Shown here piece after piece: positions 37,696 through 46,165 of a stretch of DNA of 64,000 nt (positions are counted from its first letter, which is position 1; the number at the start of each line of letters is the position of its first letter). This DNA is from G963674685 sp964591275 (lineage in GTDB: Bacteria; Lernaellota; Lernaellaia; JACKCT01): assembly GCA_964591275.1 (NCBI GenBank), contig CAZQAE010000020.1:7129-71128 (forward strand). Reading direction: 5' to 3'. The notes beneath the pieces were generated by a model that searched no databases, was not told where the DNA came from, and worked only from the letters and a program-made list of their open reading frames with translations. The position numbers were made by a program, and so were the translations under genes.

Positions 37696-38062
37696 TAATG
37701 CAGCCCCTCCTTAGAAACCCAGCCATTAAGGCTTGACAAAAGGAGTTCTTTTTCGAGTGCGGTTTTTCTAACTATTTCTATGAAAATTTACTCGTCGTAA
37801 ATATTTATTCATATCCAATCCAGAGCATCTCAGCGAAAATCAATCAATGATTTGAAAGGCATTTCAATTGGATGAATTTACAATTTGATCCACCCGGAAG
37901 AGAAACTAGTAATTATAAAATCAGATTTCAAGATCGAAATATTAGCATAGAAGCAATTGAATCATTCATGACAAATGCTGATTATCAACGGCGACTCAGT
38001 ATTATTCAACCGGCTACGAGATTGACAACGATTCGGAATAACCGTGCTGGTTGGAGAGTTAT
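37696..38062. other. AT-rich intergenic, no gene seen
   Basis: Upstream region of the giant gene. AT-rich, with an open frame 37872-38072 that I could not connect to any family. No promoter stands out. Confidence 0.4.
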
Positions 38063-38580
38063 TTATATGTGATATGTTAAATATTTATTGTTTAGAAAAT
38101 CAAATGTATTGTCGTTGGATCGGAATAATATTCCGTTGAACATGACTATGGCAAGCCCCTCGGATTGGGATTTGATGTTGGGGATGTTCAGGGGCCTGTC
38201 GTTGAAAATGAACTCGATTGGGCGGCGCGGATTTGTTCCCATGTATATATCGAAAACGCGGATGAATAAAAAACTCGAATAAATGCCACCGGGGACGATG
38301 AGGTCGCTGGCGCGGTCGAAATCGGCGTCGAAGAAAAAGACGGTGATAGTCGTGTTTTCAGGGTCGGCCAATTCGGCGGTGGCGAGGTCAATGCCGTCGC
38401 CGGTGAATGTGTTGCGGTCGTGTATTACGACTTAATTCAGGCCCAGCCATGCAAAAAGGCTGTGGCCATCGCCGGCGATGAATATCCTGTAAACGATGGC
38501 CGCGGCGGGCAAGGGCGAAAAGATGCGAAAATGAACCTTGTTTGTGGAATGCGTGAAAGGCTCTCGATAATAGTTAGTTT
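38063..38580 (-). pseudogene. Decayed fragment of an unrecognised protein
   Basis: A frame ending at 38063 reads as ordered protein (TGDGIDLATAELADPENTTI, VFFFDADFDRASDLIVPGG) and continues upstream through an in-frame TAA near 38433 into further plausible coding (NKVHFRIFSPLPAAAIVYRI). No start codon, ribosome-binding site or signal sequence was found, and the upstream end meets dispersed repeat copy 2. Best read as the disrupted 3' part of a gene. Family unknown. Confidence 0.35.
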
Positions 38581-38594
38581 CCATCCCAGAACTA

Positions 38595-38763
38595 CGATGG
38601 GACTGACTTGGTTCCTCGACCCAGACTGAGCAATTTTTTGTGAGGTCAAGGAAATCAGGGATTTGTGCTTAAGGCGTACTTAAGTACGCCGCACAATCAA
38701 AACCGAAGATTGACGACGAGATCGCGAAAAAGGGCCATTCTGGGACAGAAACTAGTTAATTGG
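38595..38763. repeat. Dispersed repeat, copy 2
   Basis: Most complete copy. Shares CCCAGACTGAGCAATTTTTT and following blocks with 8800-8964. Contains the perfect 18-bp palindrome GGCGTACTTAAGTACGCC and a 3' part (CGCACAATCAAAACCGAAGA, GACGACG, GGGACAGAAACTAGTT) shared with 47155-47249. Confidence 0.85.
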
Positions 38764-38812
38764 AGGCCAGACGCCGCTTGGCTCCGTGCATACAAACTCA
38801 TAATAGGCGTTC

Positions 38813-38845
38813 GGCCGGGCGGCGCTGGCAAAAAGCAGGCGGTAA
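38813..38845 (+). pseudogene. Remnant of the flippase-like gene tail
   Basis: Eleven codons reading GRAALAKSRR and stop, matching the last residues of the flippase-like protein ending at 30417. Twenty-two bases (38816-38837) are identical to the end of that gene. It sits 30 bp before the intact hicB copy, as a trace of the ancestral flippase-hicB order. Confidence 0.7.
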
Positions 38846-38875
38846 TTATAAAATGGGAAAATCCGGAGAAGAAAA

Positions 38876-39259
38876 ATGCCAGGTAAAAACGATTGCACTT
38901 CAGGAAATCGATATGAAATCAATCTGACGCCAAACGAATTTGGTGGATTTTACGCGAGATTTCCCGATTTCCCCTCAATTTTTACAGGCGGGCAAACAGC
39001 TGAAGAGGCGATGAAAAACGCCAAAGAGGCGCTTGATTTGATGATTGATGAATATAATGACCGCAAAATTCCACTGCCTGAACCAAAAACCGAATACAGC
39101 GGTCATTTTAATGTGCGCCTGCCAAAAGAGTTGCATCGTGACCTGACTATGCGCGCAAAGGACGAAGGCGTTAGCCTCAATGCGCTCATCACATTCCTTT
39201 TAGCCAAAATTTCTTTTCCCGAAGCCGACGAGGCGAAAGCAGGATCACAAAAAAAATAG
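38876..39259 (+). CDS. HicB-family antitoxin with ribbon-helix-helix domain
   Basis: 127 residues, GGAG upstream. The N-terminal partial RNase-H-like HicB fold (YEINLTPNEFGGFYARFPDF, AEEAMKNAKEALDLMI) is followed by a C-terminal RHH/CopG domain (NVRLPKELHRDLTMRAKDEG, SLNALITFLLA) for operator binding. HicB normally neutralises the HicA mRNA interferase. No HicA ORF is next to either copy, so it is an orphan antitoxin or transcription regulator here. It lies in a repeat-rich, rearranged stretch together with its truncated duplicate at 30497. Confidence 0.88.
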   Translation: MPGKNDCTSGNRYEINLTPNEFGGFYARFPDFPSIFTGGQTAEEAMKNAKEALDLMIDEYNDRKIPLPEPKTEYSGHFNVRLPKELHRDLTMRAKDEGVSLNALITFLLAKISFPEADEAKAGSQKK

Positions 39260-39373
39260 AGCAAAGTTCAATCCATTTGCGATCTATTCCTCATCCACAA
39301 GATAAATCACGTCGGTTTTCTTTTTCCGCTGGTGTCGTTTCAAGGTCACTTTCCTATCAGTTAAAAGTAATTC

Positions 39374-39961
39374 CTAGAGCCATTCGACATCTTCCAAGCC
39401 CTGAACGGAGCCGTCACGGCCAACCAGTGCGATTCGAAATTTAAGCCGGACCATCAGGGGGCGTTGCCTCCAGTTCGCGGCGAGCCTCATAAAACCATCA
39501 GCCATTGGCACAGCGACCACCATGATGTCATTTCGATGGATTTCCTCCACGGTCAGTATCTGCCCCAAGGCTTCGCGCAGGATCCGGTATTCCGGGTTGG
39601 ATGGCTTTTTGACCAAGTTTCCTTTTTTGCATTCGGCGCGGATACGTTTCTCACCGATTCTGGCGACCACGTCCCCCACACCTGCCCTGGAATGGACGCG
39701 CAGGGTCTGTCCTTCCAACTGGTAGGAACCCTGCCAGGGGTTTTTCCCGGCCTGCTCCGTCTGCTCCCATCCGCTGGCTTCGAGAAATTCAGCGATCGGA
39801 AAAATCTCGTCCTTTCCAACTCGCACCTGTGCGCCATCAATCGCAACATCGACTTCACCGTGACTTTCCCGGTAGTCAAGCAGATGGAACGCCAGCAGGA
39901 GAGCGACTTCGGCCTCAGGCATTTTGTCTTTTGAAAATGCGTTCAAGTCGAAAATTGCCAT
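39374..39961 (-). CDS. PD-(D/E)XK nuclease-like protein of unknown role
   Basis: 195 residues, GAGGT before the ATG. N-terminal helical part with KDEIFPIAEFLEASGW, centre LEGQTLRVHSRAGVGDVVAR followed by RIRAECKKGN: Asp, then Glu-Cys-Lys, the layout of PD-(D/E)XK nucleases, and a downstream REALGQIL helix also common there. C-terminal strands IMVVAVPMADGF, VRLKFRIALV. No DNA-binding or methyltransferase partner next to it. A defence or repair function is a guess based on the fold signature only. Confidence 0.6.
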   Translation of the reverse strand: MAIFDLNAFSKDKMPEAEVALLLAFHLLDYRESHGEVDVAIDGAQVRVGKDEIFPIAEFLEASGWEQTEQAGKNPWQGSYQLEGQTLRVHSRAGVGDVVARIGEKRIRAECKKGNLVKKPSNPEYRILREALGQILTVEEIHRNDIMVVAVPMADGFMRLAANWRQRPLMVRLKFRIALVGRDGSVQGLEDVEWL

Positions 39962-39997
39962 ACTTTTGGTACCTCGTTTTCCAAAGACTGATTATAT

Positions 39998-40042
39998 GAA
40001 TTTCACGCAGCGCTCAAGAAGAAAAACAACCATGCAATCCAA
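39998..40042. repeat. Direct repeat flanking the DUF218 lipoprotein gene, 3' side
   Basis: GAATTTCACGCAGCGCTCAA followed by gaagaaaaacaaccatgcaa. Matches 41520-41565 with one substitution and one single-base indel. 30 bp beyond the stop codon at 40073. Confidence 0.85.
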
Positions 40043-40072
40043 TTGGATATAGAAGTACCGATCGGATGCCTA

Positions 40073-41485
40073 TCACGGGTCCAGAGGGTCCCTCGGATCG
40101 GCATAAAGCGACGTTGGGACCGGCATAAAGCATGAGTTGTATAAAGCCAGGCGTGCAATTTTACGCCACGGGAGATATCCCAATTCATCCAGGCAGCGAC
40201 CGGTCAGCAAAAAATCAATGTAAAAATTCTGGAAGGGGTCCGTGGTGATCAGCGCCGGTTTGTCCGGCGGGATGCCATATCGAAAAATCAGTCGTGAGAC
40301 GTTGCGCAGGTTGGTTGTTGTGTGACGGGCGTGGGGATCGACCAGGATAGCTTCTTCCGGGATGCCGTGGCTTTGCATCAAGAATTTCTTCATCTCGATG
40401 GCTTCGCTGTAGCGTGTTTGATCCGGGTGGACATGCCCGCCTGAAAACACGATCAGAGGAGCCAGACCTTCGTTGAAGCGTCTCGCAACCAGGTTGCAGC
40501 GGAACCGGCCCCCCGGGTGCAATGGAATCTCTGTTTCCGGCCCAAGTCCGGGCACGATGATCGTTGAGAAACGGTAGGCATCCCAATCGATCAAGGGGAT
40601 GCTCTCGAAGGCTTTCCGGTTTTCTCCTTCTTGCATCGGCTCGTAACGTCCCGCCTCATCACGCCCGTAAAAGTCCATTGCCGCCAGCACAACCTCAATC
40701 AAGGGTTCAAAAAAAAGCATGGGATCTGGATAAGCAGCAAGAATGTCCGATGCGATGGCATCCAGTTCGGCGGGAGGCAAGCTCCGCGCATAAGAATCAA
40801 AAGCCTGATGCAGTCCGTCCACGACATCAGACCAGGCGCTTTGCAGAAGCTGTGCATCCGACGACGCAATATGCAGGTGGAACATCCCGCTGGGACGTAG
40901 ATGCAGACCGGCCAGATCGAAGACATCGGATGGACCGGTGAAGGCATCGGACAGCGCCGCCCCAACATCTTGCGCATCGGAATCGGACCAAAGAAGCGCA
41001 TCGGCCCAGCACTCGATATCCTCAACGCAATAGGCCGCGGCTTGGCGGAAGAGTGTGTCTCGTTGTTCAGAGATTGCAGAAATCGCCTGCGTGTCTTGAA
41101 GCACATCCACGACTTCCGGGACGCCCGACAAGATTGTCAACAGATAATAGTTCTTGGCCAGCACCCACGATCCGCTCTCAACGAGAGGGTAATCCTGGTC
41201 GAAACCCTGAAGGTCCACCGGCATATCGAGCAGGCAAAGCGTTGGGTCCAATTTCGGGAAGGGCGCTGAGTCGTCGTCGACATTGGAAGTGTCGTCATTG
41301 AGATCGTCATCCGCGTCGTCTGTATCATCGTCCTCGTCAGGCGTCGCATCATCATCGGCTTGTTCCGAATTTTCCGGTCCGGATGAAGAGGACGAAGAAT
41401 CATCATCGACGCACGCGGGCAACGCGGCGAGGAAAGTCAGAACCAACAATCCTGTCATCAGGAAAAAAGCACGTCGAAAATCCAT
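40073..41485 (-). CDS. Asp-rich lipoprotein with C-terminal DUF218 (YdcF/SanA) domain
   Basis: 470 residues. Signal with lipobox ALPAC, then an Asp/Ser/Glu stalk to about residue 75. A middle helical domain of about 220 residues is not recognised. The C-terminal DUF218 domain has STIIVPGLG, LIVFSGGHVHPDQTRYSEA, ILVDPHARHTTTNLRN and ALITTDPFQNFYIDFL. DUF218 proteins (YdcF, SanA, ElyC) act in envelope integrity or peptidoglycan/ECA homeostasis. Most are short membrane proteins, so an outer lipoprotein form with a large helical insert is unusual. The whole gene lies between 45-bp direct repeats. Confidence 0.82.
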   Translation of the reverse strand: MDFRRAFFLMTGLLVLTFLAALPACVDDDSSSSSSGPENSEQADDDATPDEDDDTDDADDDLNDDTSNVDDDSAPFPKLDPTLCLLDMPVDLQGFDQDYPLVESGSWVLAKNYYLLTILSGVPEVVDVLQDTQAISAISEQRDTLFRQAAAYCVEDIECWADALLWSDSDAQDVGAALSDAFTGPSDVFDLAGLHLRPSGMFHLHIASSDAQLLQSAWSDVVDGLHQAFDSYARSLPPAELDAIASDILAAYPDPMLFFEPLIEVVLAAMDFYGRDEAGRYEPMQEGENRKAFESIPLIDWDAYRFSTIIVPGLGPETEIPLHPGGRFRCNLVARRFNEGLAPLIVFSGGHVHPDQTRYSEAIEMKKFLMQSHGIPEEAILVDPHARHTTTNLRNVSRLIFRYGIPPDKPALITTDPFQNFYIDFLLTGRCLDELGYLPWRKIARLALYNSCFMPVPTSLYADPRDPLDP

Positions 41486-41519
41486 GAAATCCTCACAAAC
41501 AATTTTATTTATTTTATAG

Positions 41520-41565
41520 GAATTTCACGTAGCGCTCAAGGAAGAAAAACAACCATGCAATCCAA
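41520..41565. repeat. Direct repeat flanking the DUF218 lipoprotein gene, 5' side
   Basis: GAATTTCACGTAGCGCTCAA followed by ggaagaaaaacaaccatgca. Second copy of 39998-40042, 34 bp upstream of the gene's start codon. Confidence 0.85.
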
Positions 41566-41698
41566 CATGAAAATAGAAACCCAATTCCCATGGCGCTCTG
41601 CTCCTTTGGGCTTTGATGTTTTTGCTTTTTAAGCGATGGGGTTTTGCTATGATTTTTGCAAAAAAAGGGCTATTTTCCGGGGAAAACGGGGAAAAGAC

Positions 41699-43372
41699 AT
41701 GCGCGTGGCGTTTATCAGTTTTCATTGTCGGTATCATTATCAAACAATTGCCGGTCCATTTTTGCAGGCTGCGGCGGCAAAGCGTCAGCCCGATATCGAA
41801 TGGCGCGCGTTTGAGTTTTTGACTTCATCGCCCATATCCAGCGCCTTATCACAACTGCTGGATTTTCAACCGGATGTGGTGGCTTTTTCTTCCTATCTAT
41901 GGAGTATCGAAAAGCAGGTCCAATTGGCTGCGCGGCTTAAACTCGTCTTGCCGAATGCAAAACGGATCATGGGCGGGCCGGAATCCTGGCTGGCGCTTGA
42001 GCAGCCGGAGCACCCCTTGGTTTTGCCATTCGATACAATTGTCGTCGGCGAGGCGGAAAATGAATTTCCGATTTTACTCGATCAAATAAAACGAAAAGAA
42101 ACGTTTACGCGGATCATCCGCGCAAAGCCGATTGAAAATCTTGATGAATTGCCATCCCCGTATCAGATGGGTTTATTTCGTGATGACACGCCTTATTTGC
42201 ACATGGAGACATCACGCGGCTGCGTGAATCACTGCACATTCTGTACGAGTTCGCACTCGCCAACACGCCTATATTCGATGGCCCGCTGGCGAGACGATCT
42301 CGACGCCGTTATTGATCGATTCAAAAACCTTCAGCGTATCAATCTGCTCGACCGCAGTTTGAATGAACAAACAGGCTGGATGGTCTCTGTCATTGACGGA
42401 TTTTTCGCAAAATCCAACTCACAGATTTTGCATATCGAGATGTACCCCGATTTTATTGACGACGATCAACTGAGCTACCTGAAATCGCTGCCCGCAAATC
42501 GTTTGCATGTCGAGATGGGCATTCAGAGTTTCGATAAGGCGACGCTGGCGAAGGTGGGGAGGAAAAGCGATCCTGAACATGTTGAAAGGATTGTGAAAAT
42601 CCTTGCCGGGTTCGATTCTGTTTCTTTGCATGTCGATCTGATCGCAGGACTTCCCTTACAAAAACATTCGGATATTCGTGATTCGGTTGAGAAACTCTGC
42701 TCGCTATCGCCCGATGATATTCAGCTCGAACGACTCAAATTGCTGCCCGGAACGCCTATTCGTAAAAATCCAAATAGTGCTACCAGCTATGCGCCAACCC
42801 CGCCGTGGGAAGTTTTAAAAACTGATGAATACAGCGCAAGGCAGCTTTTTGAGTCAGACCGATTGTCACGGTTTCTGGATCGCTATTATAACTCGGATTA
42901 TTTCTCGCGGACCTTGCGGCAAATGGCTTTGGAATTGGGAAGCTGGAATAGCTTATGGGATCTACTGCGTGAGAAGGATGATGGCGAAAATCCGACATCC
43001 GTCGATCAGCGATTTCGATATCTGGAAAAAATCATTGAAGGGTGCGGCCTTTCGAATCGAGTTCGCAAGCAGTGGATCTTCGATCTTTTTTTACACGGAC
43101 GCTATCGGTCCGCCAGTCAAATGGCATTGGACTCTGAATACAAGCGACGCCTGAAAACGATTTTGCTGGCGGAACCCGAAAAAGGAAAAGGACACATCGA
43201 ACGCTTTGAAAATCCTCTTGTAGACCTTCCCCATTTCAACGCGCCGGGATTACTCCTCTTTTTATATCAGCAAAGACGGGTGTTGATTTTTGAGGTGGAT
43301 GATTCCACAAAACCGATTCAAACGACGCTGCTGGCGATTGCCACCAAAGGGAGGCTGGAACAGGTTTCGTAG
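41699..43372 (+). CDS. B12-binding domain radical SAM protein
   Basis: 557 residues from ATG 41699; upstream frame lacks start signals. The N-terminal cobalamin-binding-type Rossmann domain (FQPDVVAFSSYLWSIEKQ, RIMGGPESW) is followed by the radical SAM core with Cys175, Cys179 and Cys182 in RGCVNHCTFC binding the 4Fe-4S cluster, then TIM-barrel strands (VEMGIQSFD, VDLIAGLP) and a C-terminal DUF4080-like region. Such proteins catalyse methyl transfers or other radical chemistry on unknown metabolites. No pathway genes are adjacent. Ends with its own terminator. Confidence 0.88.
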   Translation: MRVAFISFHCRYHYQTIAGPFLQAAAAKRQPDIEWRAFEFLTSSPISSALSQLLDFQPDVVAFSSYLWSIEKQVQLAARLKLVLPNAKRIMGGPESWLALEQPEHPLVLPFDTIVVGEAENEFPILLDQIKRKETFTRIIRAKPIENLDELPSPYQMGLFRDDTPYLHMETSRGCVNHCTFCTSSHSPTRLYSMARWRDDLDAVIDRFKNLQRINLLDRSLNEQTGWMVSVIDGFFAKSNSQILHIEMYPDFIDDDQLSYLKSLPANRLHVEMGIQSFDKATLAKVGRKSDPEHVERIVKILAGFDSVSLHVDLIAGLPLQKHSDIRDSVEKLCSLSPDDIQLERLKLLPGTPIRKNPNSATSYAPTPPWEVLKTDEYSARQLFESDRLSRFLDRYYNSDYFSRTLRQMALELGSWNSLWDLLREKDDGENPTSVDQRFRYLEKIIEGCGLSNRVRKQWIFDLFLHGRYRSASQMALDSEYKRRLKTILLAEPEKGKGHIERFENPLVDLPHFNAPGLLLFLYQQRRVLIFEVDDSTKPIQTTLLAIATKGRLEQVS

Positions 43373-43479
43373 CATCTTCGAGGCGAAGTAATTCCTTCCG
43401 ACAATGATCCCGGCAGAAGCTCTGATGTCCCCATTTTGTGTAATAGTGAACCAGAATCAATTCGTGCGGAAAAGGCATA

Positions 43480-43513
43480 CCCGAAAGCGGCGGATAGTAA
43501 CCGCCGCTTCGGG
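43480..43513 (+). terminator. Terminator after the radical SAM gene
   Basis: CCCGAAAGCGGCGG, loop ATAGTAA, CCGCCGCTTCGGG: a 13-bp stem with one bulged A, followed by TTCTTAGTTTTCT. Confidence 0.75.
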
Positions 43514-43801
43514 TTCTTAGTTTTCTCTTGCGCCGCATGTCTTGCCTGGGCGCTGCAATTAGTTTTCTTTTAGCCCTGCTGCCGGACCGGAGCATGGAAT
43601 AATTTTCTCGTTTTTTTTACATACCTCCCCAAGGTGATTGAAGTTATTTTTCGTATTCTCACTGCGGCACGAACCCGTGTAATATTAATTGTAGAGTCGC
43701 TAGGGCGCTGAAACTCTAAAGACATTAGGTCACGGATTTTGCTTGCGCATAAGATTCGCAAAATCCTTTGCGGTCTTTTTTTTCATTGCCTCGTTTTTCC
43801 T
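43514..43801. other. Intergenic between convergent genes, one weak hairpin
   Basis: Contains a second inverted repeat GGATTTTGC...GCAAAATCC (43734-43766) with a long loop and, 10 bases on, a run of eight T. Possibly a back-up terminator; no gene seen. Confidence 0.4.
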
Positions 43802-45355
43802 TTATCCACTGACCGCATGGATGACTGATGCCCTGTCCAGCCCTCTGTATTGAACGGCTTCCGATATGTGCGGCGCGCGGATTTCCCGGCTTCCGTCCAG
43901 GTCGGCGATGGTGCGCGCCACTTTCAAAACCCGATCATGCGCTCTGGCTGAAAAACCAAGCTTTTCCATGGCCGATTGCATAAGCCTGTGGCCGTCGGCA
44001 TCCAGCACGCACAGCGCGCGAAGTTGCTTTACCGTCATTCCCGCATTGCAACGCGTGTCGGTGTTAACGAATCGTGTGCCTTGGCGAATGCGCGCGGCGA
44101 GGACCCTTTCGCGGATTTGACTGGAACTTTCTCCCCTGTTTTTCGCGTTCAGTTCCATGTAGCGAACCGCCGGCACCTCAACATGAAGATCGATCCGGTC
44201 GAGCAGCGGCCCGGAAATCCGTTGATGATATCTGGAAATTTGGACCGGCGAGCAAATGCACTCATGGAATGGGTCGCCGTAATATCCGCATGGGCAGGGA
44301 TTCATCGCCGCCACCAGCGTAAAATCGGTTGGGAAAGTCACGCTGCCCAGCGCGCGCACCAGCGTCACGTTTCCATCCTCTATGGGTTGCCGAAGGACCT
44401 CCAGCACGGGGCGGCTGAACTCGGGAAATTCGTCCAAAAACAAAACGCCTCGATGGGACAGGCTGATCATGCCCGGCCTTGGTGATGAGCCGCCGCCTGC
44501 CAAGCCCGCGTAGCTGATGGTATGGTGAGGGCTGATGAAGGGGCGCCGGGTTACGATGCCGACCTCGCTGGGCACGCGCCCGACGATGGAGTGAATCCGC
44601 GTGACCTCAAGCGCCTCCTCCAGGCACATATCCGGCAGGATTGTGATCATTCTTTTGGCCAGCATCGTTTTGCCCGAGCCGGGAGGGCCGATCAGGATAA
44701 TATTATGTCCTCCGGCGGCGGCGATTTCCATGGCGCGTTTGGCGTGGTTCTGCCCGGCGACCTGGTTAAAATCCTCCTCCATCCGCAGCGCCCCGCCCGC
44801 CAGCAGTCCGGTGGCATCGACGCGAACCGGCGCCAGGTCCAGATCGCCCCGAAGAAACTCAACGACCTGCGTGAGATGACTGACGGGTATGACCTCGATT
44901 CCTTTCACGATGGCCGCTTCCCGGACGTTGGCTGCGGGGACAATGACCCCCTGCAAGCCCATTTCACGAACCGCCATGGCGACCGGGAGTACGCCGCGCA
45001 CTCCCCGCACCGAACCGTCCAGGGCCAATTCACCGATGATGGCGTATTGACTGAGCCGATCCTGATTGGAAATGAGGCTGATGCCTGTGAGAATGCCGAT
45101 GGCAATGGGCAAGTCGAAGCCGGAGCCTTCCTTGCGTGTATCCGAGGGAGCAAGATTCACGGTGATGTGTCGCTCCGGAAGGTAATAACCGGAGGCGTAG
45201 AGCGCCGCCTGCACACGGTCCTTTGCCTCGCGTACGGCACCGTCCGGCAAACCGACGATATTGAAAAACCACGTCCCCGGCCTGGCGTCCACCTGGATTT
45301 CCACGCGGTATGCGTCGACGCCCAGCAAAGCCGCGGAATGTACAAAAAAAGCCAT
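43802..45355 (-). CDS. comM: YifB/ComM-family Mg-chelatase-like AAA+ ATPase
   Basis: 517 residues from ATG 45355, directly after GGAGGGGG. N-terminal ChlI/Lon-C-like domain (YRVEIQVDARPGTWFFNIVG, GSGFDLPIAIGIL), AAA+ Mg-chelatase domain with Walker A GPPGSGKTMLAK, Walker B GVLFLDEFPEF, MNPCPCGYYGD (Cys pair), and C-terminal helical Mg_chelatase_C. ComM is a hexameric helicase promoting branch migration in natural transformation; YifB homologues are widespread and also occur in non-competent species. Full length. Confidence 0.92.
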   Translation of the reverse strand: MAFFVHSAALLGVDAYRVEIQVDARPGTWFFNIVGLPDGAVREAKDRVQAALYASGYYLPERHITVNLAPSDTRKEGSGFDLPIAIGILTGISLISNQDRLSQYAIIGELALDGSVRGVRGVLPVAMAVREMGLQGVIVPAANVREAAIVKGIEVIPVSHLTQVVEFLRGDLDLAPVRVDATGLLAGGALRMEEDFNQVAGQNHAKRAMEIAAAGGHNIILIGPPGSGKTMLAKRMITILPDMCLEEALEVTRIHSIVGRVPSEVGIVTRRPFISPHHTISYAGLAGGGSSPRPGMISLSHRGVLFLDEFPEFSRPVLEVLRQPIEDGNVTLVRALGSVTFPTDFTLVAAMNPCPCGYYGDPFHECICSPVQISRYHQRISGPLLDRIDLHVEVPAVRYMELNAKNRGESSSQIRERVLAARIRQGTRFVNTDTRCNAGMTVKQLRALCVLDADGHRLMQSAMEKLGFSARAHDRVLKVARTIADLDGSREIRAPHISEAVQYRGLDRASVIHAVSG

Positions 45356-45491
45356 GATCCCCCTCCAGCGCAATGTGCGTCAAAGGAGGTACTCAAAACG
45401 CGTGCCAAATCACAGCGGCATTGCAAGTAGCTGATTACATTGATGTTTTCATGAATTTGCGCGGGCGCGCTTGAAGGAAATCACTCGATTA

Positions 45492-45525
45492 TCGGAGAGC
45501 GGCTCTCCGGATTTCGGAGAGCCGC
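45492..45525. other. Strong hairpin with alternative pairing
   Basis: AGCGGCTCTCCG GATTT CGGAGAGCCGCT is a perfect 12-bp stem; the preceding CGGAGAGC can alternatively pair with GGCTCTCCG. It lies 70 bp beyond the stop of the small lipoprotein and 136 bp upstream of comM on the same strand. No T run follows, so a classical terminator is uncertain. Confidence 0.55.
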
Positions 45526-45593
45526 TGGAAACGGATGATACTCAGTTTAAAAGAATTTCTTTTTCGTATCGACGGATGCTTAATGAAGCGTGA

Positions 45594-45935
45594 TCAGCAG
45601 TTGATCGCATCTTCCCAAGCAACCACACATGTATCCCACGCGGAGCAGTCACTGCCGACGCAATCGACAAACTCACCTACTGCGTTAGTCACACCGCACT
45701 CTTCTGCGAGATCATAGTAGTTGTCACAAGTATCCGTCGCAGTGGCTTCCGGAAAATCAAAACATGCCATTAGCATTTCCACACATGCCGCATTGCCGGC
45801 ACCGAGATCGTCGTCATCGTCGTTGGATGGGTTTTCATTGTCGTCATCGTCGTCGTCATCTCCGCACGAGACGATTGACCCAAATCCCACCACGCCGATC
45901 AATACGATTATCCACAAATAGTTCCAAGCCTTCAT
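45594..45935 (-). CDS. Small Asp-rich, Cys-containing lipoprotein
   Basis: 113 residues, TTTGGAGG upstream. Signal IIVLIGVVGFGSIVSC with the lipid Cys followed at once by Gly and seven Asp, a short Asp/Asn linker, then a compact domain with eight Cys (AACVEMLMACFDF, DTCDNYYDLAEECG, DCVGSDCSAWDTC, DAINC), probably four disulfides. Same plan as the lipoproteins at 7448 and 25033. Function unknown. Confidence 0.8.
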   Translation of the reverse strand: MKAWNYLWIIVLIGVVGFGSIVSCGDDDDDDDNENPSNDDDDDLGAGNAACVEMLMACFDFPEATATDTCDNYYDLAEECGVTNAVGEFVDCVGSDCSAWDTCVVAWEDAINC

Positions 45936-46165
45936 GTTTTCTTTCCTCCAAAGTTTATGTCACGCGCTCAGTATTGCCCTAATTGTATGAAACCGTCGCC
46001 AGTTTATCAAGTGCGCCAGGGACAATTTTATAAAGGGGAAATGCACGCGGATCATGGTTTTCAGCATTTCGACCATGCCGTCAATTCCGGCGAAAAAGCG
46101 CACATCTCCCTAACAAGGAAGCTGCCGACAAATTTTCGCTTCGAAGCTATTTCCCCGACAAACCC

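Noticed and set aside
37872..38072. 66-codon ORF in AT-rich DNA
   Set aside because: No similarity I can recognise and no coding signature; left as intergenic.
43236..43595. 119-codon minus ORF with a CRDHC motif
   Set aside because: Overlaps the end of the radical SAM gene and its terminator stem; the Cys motif is isolated and not convincing as a zinc ribbon.
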